Shown here: positions 50,174 through 58,228 of the stretch, piece after piece
How positions within the stretch are numbered: the first letter of the stretch is position 1
How the letters are laid out: each line of letters opens with the position of its first letter
NCBI GenBank assembly: GCA_004558805.1
Contig: SFDE01000012.1
Coordinates: 62,001 to 126,000, forward strand
Source: Faecalibacterium prausnitzii
GTDB taxonomy: Bacteria; Bacillota; Clostridia; Oscillospirales; Ruminococcaceae
Reading direction: 5' to 3'
DNA length: 64,000 nucleotides
Position numbers and translations under genes: made by a program
Notes under the pieces: generated by a model
Told to the model about the DNA's origin: nothing
Database searches by the model: none
What the model saw: the letters and a program-made list of their open reading frames with translations, nothing else

Positions 50174-50445
50174 TTGTATGCCTCACTTACTCGGCGGGAA
50201 AGCTCCATGATTTTTCGCAGAGCGTCCATTGCCGCTTCGGTCGTTTCGTCCTTCGCTGGCGAACGAGGCCACGTCCGGCAAACGTCGGCATTCACTTCTG
50301 AGATCAAGTCGTAGGCCAGCTCCATTTTAACTTCCAGCCGGATGGGTTTCATCAACTTCTCTTTCTTTTCGGCTCTCATGTTGGCCTCGTGAATGAGATC
50401 CTCTTCGTAGATTACCTGTTCATCAGGCCCGACTTCCATCAGCAT
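50170..50445 (-). CDS. Small helical phage protein (91 aa)
   Basis: 91 aa, acidic N-terminus then charged helices (NMRAEKKEKLMKPIRLEVKMELAYDLISEVNADVCRTW). Not recognised. 4-base overlap with the VRR-NUC gene, 7-base overlap with the HD gene. Confidence 0.5.
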   Translation of the reverse strand: MLMEVGPDEQVIYEEDLIHEANMRAEKKEKLMKPIRLEVKMELAYDLISEVNADVCRTWPRSPAKDETTEAAMDALRKIMELSRRVSEAYK

Positions 50446-51197
50446 GGTGCGGCCTCCATGAACACAGGCTCGTCGCTATCGCTGGGCAGAGCCGGGTTGT
50501 CGGCGTACTGACCTGCGCTGTTGCTGGAATTCTCGGCACCGAGTTCCTGCCACTCGAAGTCCTTTTTGTTGCCGTCCTTGTCCTCCATGAAATTCGAGGC
50601 CATCATGTCGGCGGTGTGGAGTGCCCAGACGATGGGGTATTTCTGAATCGCTGCGGCGAGGCTCATGGTGTCGGTGTGCTGATCGGTGAAGCCCATGTGC
50701 CACCAGATGGCGTACATTTCCTCCGAGGTGAGCTTGATGTAATTCTTGATCAGCATGGCACTCTTGGGGCCGTGGCCGAGGGGCATCAAATCGTTGACCG
50801 TGTAGAACGGTGCCTTTTCCCATTTCCCTGTCTTTTCGTTTTTGACGTTCCGGGTGCTGGTGCTGTAGAAGTAGGTCTTGCAGATGTCGTGGAGCAGGGC
50901 GATGAGGATTACGCTCTCATCCTTGATCTGTGCGACCGAGGTTCCGGCTACCGTGTAGAACCATGCTTTCGTGCCGTCCTCGTTGGTCTGTTCTTCCTGA
51001 AGCAGACCCCGGAGGGCATCCAACACATTGATGCTATGCTGCAGGAGGCCGCTCTCGCAGGAGAGGTGGAACTTCGTACTTGCGGGTGCTGTGTAGAAGT
51101 CGCTCTTGCGGATGTAGTCCATCAACTTGTCGATGCCGGGCCGCTTGACCTTGGCCATCTCCGATTCAAACCGAGCGATCAATTCTTCTTTGTCCAT
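50439..51197 (-). CDS. HD-domain phosphohydrolase-like protein
   Basis: 252 aa. Core SCESGLLQHSINVLDALRGLL, ILIALLHDICKTYFY (HD pair), MPLGHGPKSAMLIKNY and WALHTADMMASNF give the His and Asp set of the HD fold. Likely a nucleotide phosphohydrolase. AAGGAGA precedes the ATG. Confidence 0.8.
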   Translation of the reverse strand: MDKEELIARFESEMAKVKRPGIDKLMDYIRKSDFYTAPASTKFHLSCESGLLQHSINVLDALRGLLQEEQTNEDGTKAWFYTVAGTSVAQIKDESVILIALLHDICKTYFYSTSTRNVKNEKTGKWEKAPFYTVNDLMPLGHGPKSAMLIKNYIKLTSEEMYAIWWHMGFTDQHTDTMSLAAAIQKYPIVWALHTADMMASNFMEDKDGNKKDFEWQELGAENSSNSAGQYADNPALPSDSDEPVFMEAAPC

Positions 51198-51790
51198 ATC
51201 TTGTCTCCTTTGATGTGAGGGGGAAAGGCTGCGCCTTGGTACTCTCCTTTGGAGTCCATCCAGTAGCCTCCCTCGTTGGTGAATGAATCCGAATCGTTTC
51301 CCGGCTGGCCGTTCTGCCAGAAGAATCCTGTGATGTGGTTCCTGATCCAGCGGTGGCCGTCCGGGTAAACGTGCCAGAAGTTGTATTTTTGCCAGTAGGG
51401 TTCGTAGGCTTCCTCGGTGCGGTGGTAAAGCTGCCAGACGAGGTCGAGGAACTTGTCATAGTCGAGGTCATCGATCAGGGCCTTTCGGTACTGGTCCATG
51501 AGGGCACCCGGCTGACTTTCCTCGGCGAGGACGGCGGCAATCTGTTGCGATAGCTGCCGATTCCCGGCGATGTCCTTTGGGTGCATCGGGAACGGCATCC
51601 TCTCCCGAAGCCGGGCGGCGAACCAGTCAGCAAGGTCGGCCATTTCTTTGGTCAGCTTCTGGTAGGCTTTGCCGTACTTCGTCTGGAGGACTTCCAGCGG
51701 CACCTGTTCACGGTTGGTCTTGAGCTTCCTGAAGGTATCGTTGAACCGGGCCATCATTTCCCGGTCGTCGTCCGAGGCGGGCATCTGCAT
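51179..51790 (-). CDS. Phage protein of unknown function (203 aa)
   Basis: 203 aa; the ATG at 51790 overlaps the upstream TGA (TGATG). Helical N-terminal two-thirds (FRKLKTNREQVPLEVLQTKYGKAYQKL), then an aromatic-rich end (YEPYWQKYNFWHVYPDGHRWIRN). No family recognised. A second ATG at 51784 has better ribosome-site spacing. Confidence 0.55.
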   Translation of the reverse strand: MQMPASDDDREMMARFNDTFRKLKTNREQVPLEVLQTKYGKAYQKLTKEMADLADWFAARLRERMPFPMHPKDIAGNRQLSQQIAAVLAEESQPGALMDQYRKALIDDLDYDKFLDLVWQLYHRTEEAYEPYWQKYNFWHVYPDGHRWIRNHITGFFWQNGQPGNDSDSFTNEGGYWMDSKGEYQGAAFPPHIKGDKIWTKKN

Positions 51791-52482
51791 CACTCCATGT
51801 ATTTTTTGGCTTTGGGGTTCCATTTGAGGGTGGTCGCCTTGCCGCAATCACCGCAGGGATAGCTGAAATCTGCATCCTCGATGTTTGTTCGTCCGTAAGT
51901 GTGCCGACCGCAGCTACAGTCGTATTCAAACAGCGCGGTGTTTTCCAGCGAGAGTCTTTCGCCACACGCTTTGCAGGTCCACTCGGTGCGGTAGTCCTTT
52001 GTGAAGGCGACAAATACATCGCCACACTTCGGGCATTTCAGCCGCATCAAGCCTTTTACTCCTTCAGGTGCCGCTGCCTTTTTGGGAGTTTCGGTGGGTT
52101 CAAGTTTGAAGGATGCGAGATCCGGGCGGTAGCAGACGGCATCGAGTGCGTCATCGTGCAAGGGGAGGCTTTCCTCCGGCTCATCGGGTGCAACTTCGGG
52201 CGGCTCCGGTTCGGCGAGTTCTTCCGGCTCCTGCTGCTTGGCCTTTTCGGTCTGCTCCTGAATGACTGCCTGAAGCGCAGCGGCATTCTGCTCGGCATTG
52301 CTCGGTACCCCGGTCAGGCCGCTCTGAACGGCGAACTCTGCGATGTAGGTGTTCATCTGATCGGCGATGGTGTCCTTTGCCCGGAGCAGCTGCTGTGCGT
52401 TCTGGCAGGTGATCGTCATGTCCAGCCGGTCCTCGTATCCCTCTGTGATCACCAGCCGGGCGGTGTAGTATCCTACGTCCAT
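51790..52482 (-). CDS. Phage protein with two zinc ribbons (230 aa)
   Basis: 230 aa. N-terminal domain (YYTARLVITEGYEDRLDMTITC), a long Glu/Pro-rich linker (about 78-110), and C-terminal ribbons CPKCG...CKACG and CSCG...CGDCG. It starts just left of the iteron region and follows it in transcription. Could bind DNA or RNA; unassigned. Confidence 0.6.
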   Translation of the reverse strand: MDVGYYTARLVITEGYEDRLDMTITCQNAQQLLRAKDTIADQMNTYIAEFAVQSGLTGVPSNAEQNAAALQAVIQEQTEKAKQQEPEELAEPEPPEVAPDEPEESLPLHDDALDAVCYRPDLASFKLEPTETPKKAAAPEGVKGLMRLKCPKCGDVFVAFTKDYRTEWTCKACGERLSLENTALFEYDCSCGRHTYGRTNIEDADFSYPCGDCGKATTLKWNPKAKKYME

Positions 52483-52515
52483 TTGTATTTCCTCCTGTTG
52501 TGGTTTTGGGTGCTT

Positions 52516-52804
52516 GTTTCACCTAATCGGCGGGAGTAGGTGAAACGGCGTTTTGCCTTGTGGCCGTGCGGCTTTCCGGGTTCCGTTTCACCTGTTTCAC
52601 CTATTTTGAAACACACACCGTATTTTTAAGAATTTTGCAATTTTGCACTAAAATCTTGCAAAATGCAAAAATGCGCAAAAACATATTGTATTTTGATTTT
52701 AGGTGAAATAGGTGAAACAATCTATTAAAAAGCCGCTTGGCTGCTTGACTTTTTCTGTTTCACCTAATGTTTCACCTAGCGTTTCACCTAATCTTAGGTG
52801 AAAC
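52516..52804. repeat. Iteron array, candidate phage replication origin
   Basis: Ten copies of the 9-mer GTTTCACCT in both orientations (nine exact). Plus-strand starts: 52516, 52585, 52594, 52757, 52769, 52781. Reverse: 52538, 52701 (one mismatch), 52710, 52796. The last three direct copies are spaced exactly 12 bp. They flank an AT-rich stretch (about 52603-52700) with its own repeated TTTTGCA. It lies between two genes, immediately behind the primase-helicase gene. Confidence 0.75.
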
Positions 52805-52809
52805 AAATT

Positions 52810-55566
52810 TTAGAAAGGAAGGTCGTCCGTGTCGTCAATCACGGTGAAGTCGTCCTGCATCGTGGTCTGCGTGGCTGAGGTCTGGAACGGAGCCGCTGCC
52901 GGAGCCATAGGTGGTTCCTCTTGGTCCATCTGATCTTCGAGATCGTCCATCGGGTCCTTGTTCTCTGCCAGCTTTCCGATGAAGAACTCGACAAAGCGGC
53001 AGCTACGGTCGCCGAATCTTCGCATGGTGGAGTAGGTGATTTTTCCGTTCTTCTCCCGGTACATACTGATCAGCCCTTTGTCGGCCAGATATTTCATTGT
53101 TTTCCGGGGGCTGTACCCGGCTTTTGTGAGGGCCTGATTTAGCATAGAGGGGAAAATATAGACCGTATTGCCGCTCTCGTTCATCATACCGAGGCAGGTG
53201 CCGATCACCTGCGTTCCGAAGTATGCCTTGTTCGACATGACCCAGTCCACGATGAACTGCACAGCGTTTTCGTTCACATCGGTTGAGTTGTTCTCTACCT
53301 GTTCCTCCAAAATACTGGCAGCCATGATCTTTGCCTTTTTCCACGATTCCGGGTGGATGCCCAGCTGCTGCAGAACGTCGGCCTCGTCGGTGGGGTCGCC
53401 ATGCTGCTGCGTGTTGAAGAACCAGCTATCGATCATGGCATCGGCCAGCGCAACTGCGGAAATGCCAGAAACGTGGGAGCCGTTTTTGCCGTTGGCCATT
53501 GCGTGGACGTAACTCTGCATCAACTCGAAGGCATCACAAATGGTGCGCTCCGGGGTGGCGATGATCCTCTTGACGAAGGCCGGGCCAGCCCAGCCGCAGT
53601 CCATCACGGACTGCTGGTGCATCAATCCGGCATCCCGCTCGTTGTCGAACGGCCCGCCGTAAAGTTCCAACACACGGGTGGAGACGCCTGTTTGTGTGGT
53701 CTCGGTGCTGAGGGGTTCCTCGCCGGTGGCCAGAGCGACGGTGCGCCATTGCTGGGTGGCCTGAATGCCACCGCTCTTTGCGCCTCTGATCTTGCCGGTG
53801 CCGGATGCGATCATGTAAACGATTTTTTCCAGCCCGGCCTGATTGTTGCCAGCAAGCTGTCGCTCATCAATGCCGAGGGGGAGGTCGCAGTAAAAGGCTG
53901 CCGTCCGTTCGAGGCCGACCTGCGTGGCGTTAAAGTTGACCATCAACCGCTCCGGGTCACCCCATGCGGAGAGAGCCGCTTTCAGGGCTGCGGTCTTGCC
54001 GCCCTTGGAACCGCCCCAGTTGTACACGAAGAAGATGCGCTGCTTGACGATCCGCAGGAGCGGGGCGGCGAAGCTGGCCGCGAGGATGAACCTGAACTTC
54101 TGGCGGCTGCGGTGCGGAGCCATGTGCTCCACCCACTTTTCAAAGGTTCCGTTCTGGCAGTAGGCCGTGGCCATTGCCTTTTGGGATGGGTCAATGTCCA
54201 GCGTGATTCCGTCTGCGTGTCCGGGCACAAACCTGTTGCCGGGCTGCCATCCGAAGGTGGAGGTGCTGTCCTCTTTGGGGATGATGTCTATGTTCTCGGC
54301 CTCAAGACTTCCGAGGAAGCGGACCACCTGCTTCGAGTTCTCGCTGGTAATCGTGCAGCCGAGGTCTGCAAGGGCGGTGATGCTGCGGCTCTGGAAGATC
54401 ACAGACCGGGGGTAGATGGCACTCTGCCAGACGCCGTCTCGCTTAAAGGCTACCTCTATTTTTTCTTCCCCGGTTTCGATGCTCTGGAGACGCTTGGTCA
54501 GGATGATCGGGGTGCGGCAGCAGAGGACCGGCTGGAACTTCTTTTCGTCGATCCGGCTGATTCCCTTGTCCGAGTAAATCCAGCCCTCCGGCTGTCGGAG
54601 ACTGATCGGTGCGCCGCTGATCGCTTCTGGGATGTCCTCTTTTTTGTAGTCCACAGGTTTTGCGGTTTTCAGGGCATCCCGGATCAGCTTGGCAGCCTGT
54701 TCCCGGCCATGCTTGATGTAAAGGTCGGAAGGGTCTTTTTCGCCGAGAGCCTTGCAGCTCCACTCGTAGACCTCTCCCTCGTAGCCTCCATCCCGGAGGC
54801 CGGTGCAGATCTTGTGGATGAAGGTGTCGCCGCCGCCGTCCGGCTCGTGGTGCAGGTACAGCTTCAGGCCCTGAAGCACCGAGGACTGTTCCGGCTTGAA
54901 CATTGAGGCCCCCGGCACACCGATGGCCGGGATGCCCATGTACCACAGGCTCTGTGTGTCGCTCTCGCCCTCAACCATGACCGCGTACCCGGCGTTGGCA
55001 AATTCAGGGATGCGCCACTCACCGTAGAGGCAGATTTTGCCGGAGCTGCCGGTGCGCCAGCGGAAGTCCTTGTGGGCGTACCGCTTGCGGTAGGTGGATT
55101 CTTCTCCGGCTGCGTTGTAGTAGGGAATGTAGAGCCATGCGGTGCCGTTGTTGCGGTCTTTCCGGGTTTCGAGGCGGCAGGTCTTGGCCAGCCACTCTTC
55201 CGGGAGGTGCTTTGCGAAGGCATACTCGGCAAGGCTGAAATCTTCGAGGACTGTGGTCTTTTCCTTTTTGGCGGGTTTCGGGGTTTCTGCAGTAACGCCG
55301 TATTTCTCCAAAATCTGCTTGTATGCCTCTTTGGTGTCTACGCCATGCAGTTCTGCCCAGAATGACACGAAGTTGCCGCCCCGGTCCTCTGCGAAGCAGT
55401 GCCACTTGCCGGTCTTGAGATCGACCGAGAGGCTGTTGTTCCTGTCCTCATGGAAAGGGCACAGACCTGTCAGCTTGTCCCCGGCGAGCTTGTATTTCTG
55501 AACCACGGCAGTGTACTCGGCACGGTAATCCACCACCTTATCAAGATCTATCTCTCTTGCCGCCAC
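52810..55566 (-). CDS. Replicative primase-helicase (CHC2 zinc finger, TOPRIM, DUF927)
   Basis: 918 aa. N-terminal CHC2-type finger (CPFHEDRNNSLSVDLKTGKWHCF), TOPRIM-like AVMVEGESDTQSLWYMGIPAIGVPG (about 195-220), then DUF927 ATPase with Walker A NWGGSKGGKTAALKAAL and the DERQ segment. The extreme C-terminus is DDTDDLPF, like the acidic tip of SSB. Start is GTG at 55566, with GGAGG close upstream. It should prime and unwind at the adjacent origin. Confidence 0.9.
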   Translation of the reverse strand: MAAREIDLDKVVDYRAEYTAVVQKYKLAGDKLTGLCPFHEDRNNSLSVDLKTGKWHCFAEDRGGNFVSFWAELHGVDTKEAYKQILEKYGVTAETPKPAKKEKTTVLEDFSLAEYAFAKHLPEEWLAKTCRLETRKDRNNGTAWLYIPYYNAAGEESTYRKRYAHKDFRWRTGSSGKICLYGEWRIPEFANAGYAVMVEGESDTQSLWYMGIPAIGVPGASMFKPEQSSVLQGLKLYLHHEPDGGGDTFIHKICTGLRDGGYEGEVYEWSCKALGEKDPSDLYIKHGREQAAKLIRDALKTAKPVDYKKEDIPEAISGAPISLRQPEGWIYSDKGISRIDEKKFQPVLCCRTPIILTKRLQSIETGEEKIEVAFKRDGVWQSAIYPRSVIFQSRSITALADLGCTITSENSKQVVRFLGSLEAENIDIIPKEDSTSTFGWQPGNRFVPGHADGITLDIDPSQKAMATAYCQNGTFEKWVEHMAPHRSRQKFRFILAASFAAPLLRIVKQRIFFVYNWGGSKGGKTAALKAALSAWGDPERLMVNFNATQVGLERTAAFYCDLPLGIDERQLAGNNQAGLEKIVYMIASGTGKIRGAKSGGIQATQQWRTVALATGEEPLSTETTQTGVSTRVLELYGGPFDNERDAGLMHQQSVMDCGWAGPAFVKRIIATPERTICDAFELMQSYVHAMANGKNGSHVSGISAVALADAMIDSWFFNTQQHGDPTDEADVLQQLGIHPESWKKAKIMAASILEEQVENNSTDVNENAVQFIVDWVMSNKAYFGTQVIGTCLGMMNESGNTVYIFPSMLNQALTKAGYSPRKTMKYLADKGLISMYREKNGKITYSTMRRFGDRSCRFVEFFIGKLAENKDPMDDLEDQMDQEEPPMAPAAAPFQTSATQTTMQDDFTVIDDTDDLPF

Positions 55567-55600
55567 GCTGCCTCCACCGCCATTCTTTCTTGAGTTTCAT
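55541..55600 (-). CDS. Possible 19-aa leader peptide ahead of the primase-helicase
   Basis: ATG at 55600 with AAAGGGGA 7 bases upstream, a better site than that of the primase GTG. It encodes 19 very basic residues (start MKLKKEWRW) and ends within the primase gene. May couple translation; may also be chance. Confidence 0.3.
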   Translation of the reverse strand: MKLKKEWRWRQRGGKRDRS

Positions 55601-55684
55601 ATCTGTTCCCCTTTATGCCTTAAGGGGAGCCGCCTCGATGCGGTTCCCCCTGCGGGCATGAAATTTTATAGGGCTGCTGCCTGA

Positions 55685-56554
55685 TCAAACAAAGGGGAGA
55701 TCCTTGTCTTTGTCGGTCACGTCGGTGAACTCCGTATCCGACACCTGAACGTCCAGTGCGCTTTCGTCTGCCGTCATGGTGTTGCTGGAGGCCGAGGTGC
55801 TGTAGTCGTCCATCGTGATGGCAATCTCCTTGTACTTTGCCTTGATCTCCTGCCGCATGGCCTTGGCGGTCTGAGCAACTTCCGGGGGCAGGATGCCACG
55901 CTTGTCGACCACCACGGTGGCGTAATTGATGCCGTTGGCGTTGGTGGCCTTGGCCAGCTTGAAGCCGACGATCAGGTTGGTGTATGGGATGCCCTTGGAG
56001 GCCATGATGCGGGTGAGAGCCTTGTTCACCTCTTTGATGCTCGTTGGCGGCACCGTCAGGAGGTAGAGGTTCGGGTCGTTGCTGCGCATGAGGTAAATCC
56101 GGCGCATATTCTTGCAAGCCTTGCCCTTACCGCCATTCGGGTCGCTGCCGTACTGGTTGCAGGGGCACTTGTCGCATTCGCAAATCTCGCCGGTCCGAGT
56201 GTTCAGGCCGGACTTGCCGTCCATGCTGGAGCAGACCGGGATCTTGTCCTCCGGGTTGGTGCTGCTGCCGAAAGCGTTCGGCCAGTAGCCGTTCATGCGG
56301 TGCGTGAATACAATCACGCCCTCGATGTCCTTGAGGTAGTCCTCATCGCCGTCCTCGTCGCCCTGCACCGTGAAGGCAAGGTTGCCGCCAGAGGGGATCT
56401 TGATGGTTCGGCAGTTGATGCCGGATTCATCGTCCAGATCGTCCATCTGATCCTTGAGTTCTGCTGCCAGTTCCGGATCGAGACCGTCGTAGGCGGTGGT
56501 CAGGGCGAAGTTCTCAACGGGGGCCAGTTCGGTTCTCTTTTTTGCGGTTGCCAT
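55685..56554 (-). CDS. Phage SSB-like / DNA-binding protein with acidic tip (289 aa)
   Basis: 289 aa. Acidic N-terminal third, a Cys-rich loop (CECDKCPCNQYGS) with an RRIYLMRSNDPNLYLLTVPPTS strand region, and a disordered Ser/Thr/Asp tail ending DKDKDLPFV. Layout (core plus acidic tail) and its place beside the primase suggest a single-strand DNA-binding role; no family firmly recognised. Confidence 0.55.
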   Translation of the reverse strand: MATAKKRTELAPVENFALTTAYDGLDPELAAELKDQMDDLDDESGINCRTIKIPSGGNLAFTVQGDEDGDEDYLKDIEGVIVFTHRMNGYWPNAFGSSTNPEDKIPVCSSMDGKSGLNTRTGEICECDKCPCNQYGSDPNGGKGKACKNMRRIYLMRSNDPNLYLLTVPPTSIKEVNKALTRIMASKGIPYTNLIVGFKLAKATNANGINYATVVVDKRGILPPEVAQTAKAMRQEIKAKYKEIAITMDDYSTSASSNTMTADESALDVQVSDTEFTDVTDKDKDLPFV

Positions 56555-56571
56555 GGTATGTGTCCTCCTAT

Positions 56572-57039
56572 TTATTCTTCATCGTCGGCTTCAGCGTCGG
56601 CGGGTTCGGCTTCTTCAAAACCATCATTTTCGGCTGCAGCCTGTTCCAGCGGGGTGGGGGTGTCGTCTTTGCGCTCGGCTTCATAGAGGTCGTTCATGGT
56701 GCGCTTCATCTCGGCTGCCATGACAATCGACAGGGAGATCAGCTCGCTGACCCGGTTGTGCAGGGAACTGACTGCCTCGACTGCCGGGTAGTTGGGATTC
56801 GCCAAGGTGCTGAGAAGGGTGTCCATGTCATTCCGAACGGACTTGACCTTTGCGCTGATCCGGGTGAAGTTATCGGCGGCGATGCCGTATGCCTCGTGGC
56901 GGTTGCGCACGGCGGGCGGGTTGTAATCCTTGAGCATATCGTAGGTATCATCGATCACGCTGGCCACCCGGCAGTCCACGTCCTGCTGGAGATTGGTGCG
57001 CAGATCCATCTCGGTCTGCTGGTAGTTCTGGTTCGCCAT
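56572..57039 (-). CDS. Phage protein of unknown function, helical (155 aa)
   Basis: 155 aa from the ATG at 57039 (TAATG overlap with upstream stop). Helical core (ISAKVKSVRNDMDTLLSTL, VSSLHNRVSELISLSIVMAAEMKRTM) and a very acidic tail (EEAEPADAEADDEE). No family recognised. Confidence 0.55.
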   Translation of the reverse strand: MANQNYQQTEMDLRTNLQQDVDCRVASVIDDTYDMLKDYNPPAVRNRHEAYGIAADNFTRISAKVKSVRNDMDTLLSTLANPNYPAVEAVSSLHNRVSELISLSIVMAAEMKRTMNDLYEAERKDDTPTPLEQAAAENDGFEEAEPADAEADDEE

Positions 57040-57482
57040 TATTTCTTTCCTCCCTTGGTGGCCCGGCTGCTCTCGCGGCGGCGGGTGATGTCGTAGGTGT
57101 CGAAGATGCTGATGCACTTGGCGAGGTCCTCGCTCAGGCCGTCGTTTTCTTCGACGTATGCCTTGATGGTGGACTGGAGGGTGCGGGTGTTCACGCTCTC
57201 CACGATGATGTCGCCGAGGCCCTCTTCCCGGAGGATCTCAAAGAAATTGATGCCCTCGCTGGCCAGCTCCGCTTCGGACTTTTTGCTGTAGATGGTCTTG
57301 GGGGTCAGGGTGAACTTGAACCCGCCGACCGAGATCGAGGGGCAGTCATCGTCGATCATCTGCTGCGAGATGTTCGCTTTGGCTTCCTCAATCAGGGCGT
57401 TGTTGGCCTTGACCTCATCGGCCAGTTCTTCCTTACGCTCCAGAAGGCTCTGGTAATCGCGTACCATGTCTAACAGTGTCAT
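57039..57482 (-). CDS. Gp157-like phage protein
   Basis: 147 aa. Coiled coil at the N-terminus (LLERKEELADEVKANNALIEEAKANI) followed by beta part GGFKFTLTPKTIYSKKSEAEL and helical end; fits the Sipho_Gp157 layout, a family linked to phage resistance or replication clusters. Similarity judged by eye. Confidence 0.6.
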   Translation of the reverse strand: MTLLDMVRDYQSLLERKEELADEVKANNALIEEAKANISQQMIDDDCPSISVGGFKFTLTPKTIYSKKSEAELASEGINFFEILREEGLGDIIVESVNTRTLQSTIKAYVEENDGLSEDLAKCISIFDTYDITRRRESSRATKGGKK

Positions 57483-57622
57483 TTGTGTTCTTCCTTTCTG
57501 TTCAGGCGTTCTATTTGCTCTTGCTCTGCTCGATCGTCAGCTTCGCCAGCTTTCCAGCAGAGAAGGTATCCAAAGATTCCGATGGCTACGAGGACTGCGA
57601 TGGTCAGGATTGCTCCGAGCAT
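57479..57622 (-). CDS. Small single-pass membrane protein (47 aa)
   Basis: 47 aa: MLGAILTIAVLVAIGIFGYL is a clear transmembrane helix, followed by a charged tail (AEQEQIERLNRKEEHK). GGGAGG lies 7 bases before the ATG and its stop overlaps the next start (ATGA). Function unknown. Confidence 0.7.
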   Translation of the reverse strand: MLGAILTIAVLVAIGIFGYLLCWKAGEADDRAEQEQIERLNRKEEHK

Positions 57623-58011
57623 TTGCGGACCTCCCATTCTGCATGATCGGCTGCGCACCGGGAACTGCGGAGGACGCAGGTTCCGTCTGCGATGACCGAG
57701 CGGTCATCCCAGTATTCGGTTGCACCGATCTTCCGGGGGTTCGTGCCGTAGGCCTCGCGCCACTCCGGGAGGTTCTCATTGATTGCGTCGAACGTCAGGC
57801 CCCATTCCATGCAAGCGGCTACGGCTCGCGCCAGAGACCCTCCTTCTCGGCAGGTCCACAAAATCAGCTTTGCGCCATGCTCCTGCTCTTGCTTGGCCTT
57901 TTCGATGGTGTGCCAGTTCGGTTCGCCGATGTCCGGGTAGGCGTTCTGGCAGATGGTGCCATCGAAATCCACGGCGATGACGGGATACGGCGGAGGAAAA
58001 TTCTTATTCAT
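57604..58011 (-). CDS. HAD-superfamily hydrolase (phage type)
   Basis: 135 aa from the ATG at 58011. Motif I VIAVDFDGTIC, motif II LILWTCREGG, and a late DDRSVIADG acidic motif. Short HADs like this occur in many phages as nucleotide or polynucleotide phosphatases. Overlaps the 47-aa membrane gene by 19 bases. Confidence 0.82.
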   Translation of the reverse strand: MNKNFPPPYPVIAVDFDGTICQNAYPDIGEPNWHTIEKAKQEQEHGAKLILWTCREGGSLARAVAACMEWGLTFDAINENLPEWREAYGTNPRKIGATEYWDDRSVIADGTCVLRSSRCAADHAEWEVRKCSEQS

Positions 58012-58228
58012 TGCTCTCATCCTTTCTTTTCTTTTTTGTGGGTGCCCGCTTCCGGGCAGGTGGTTTATCCTCAAGCTGCCCGCCGGGAGGTTTTCCCTCG
58101 GCGATAGCTTTGAGCAATTTTTGGTAGGCATCGTACACCGCCAGCTGCTGCGCCATACGCTGATACTGAGCCAGCTCTTTCGGGGTGCCGTCTAAAACCG
58201 GAGTGCCGTCCACGATGTAGATTTTCAA
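58004..58228 (-). CDS. Small basic phage protein (74 aa)
   Basis: 74 aa; helical centre (LAQYQRMAQQLAVYDAYQKLLKAIAEG) and a Lys/Arg-rich tail. Unknown. 4-base overlap with the helicase gene. Confidence 0.55.
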   Translation of the reverse strand: MKIYIVDGTPVLDGTPKELAQYQRMAQQLAVYDAYQKLLKAIAEGKPPGGQLEDKPPARKRAPTKKKRKDESNE

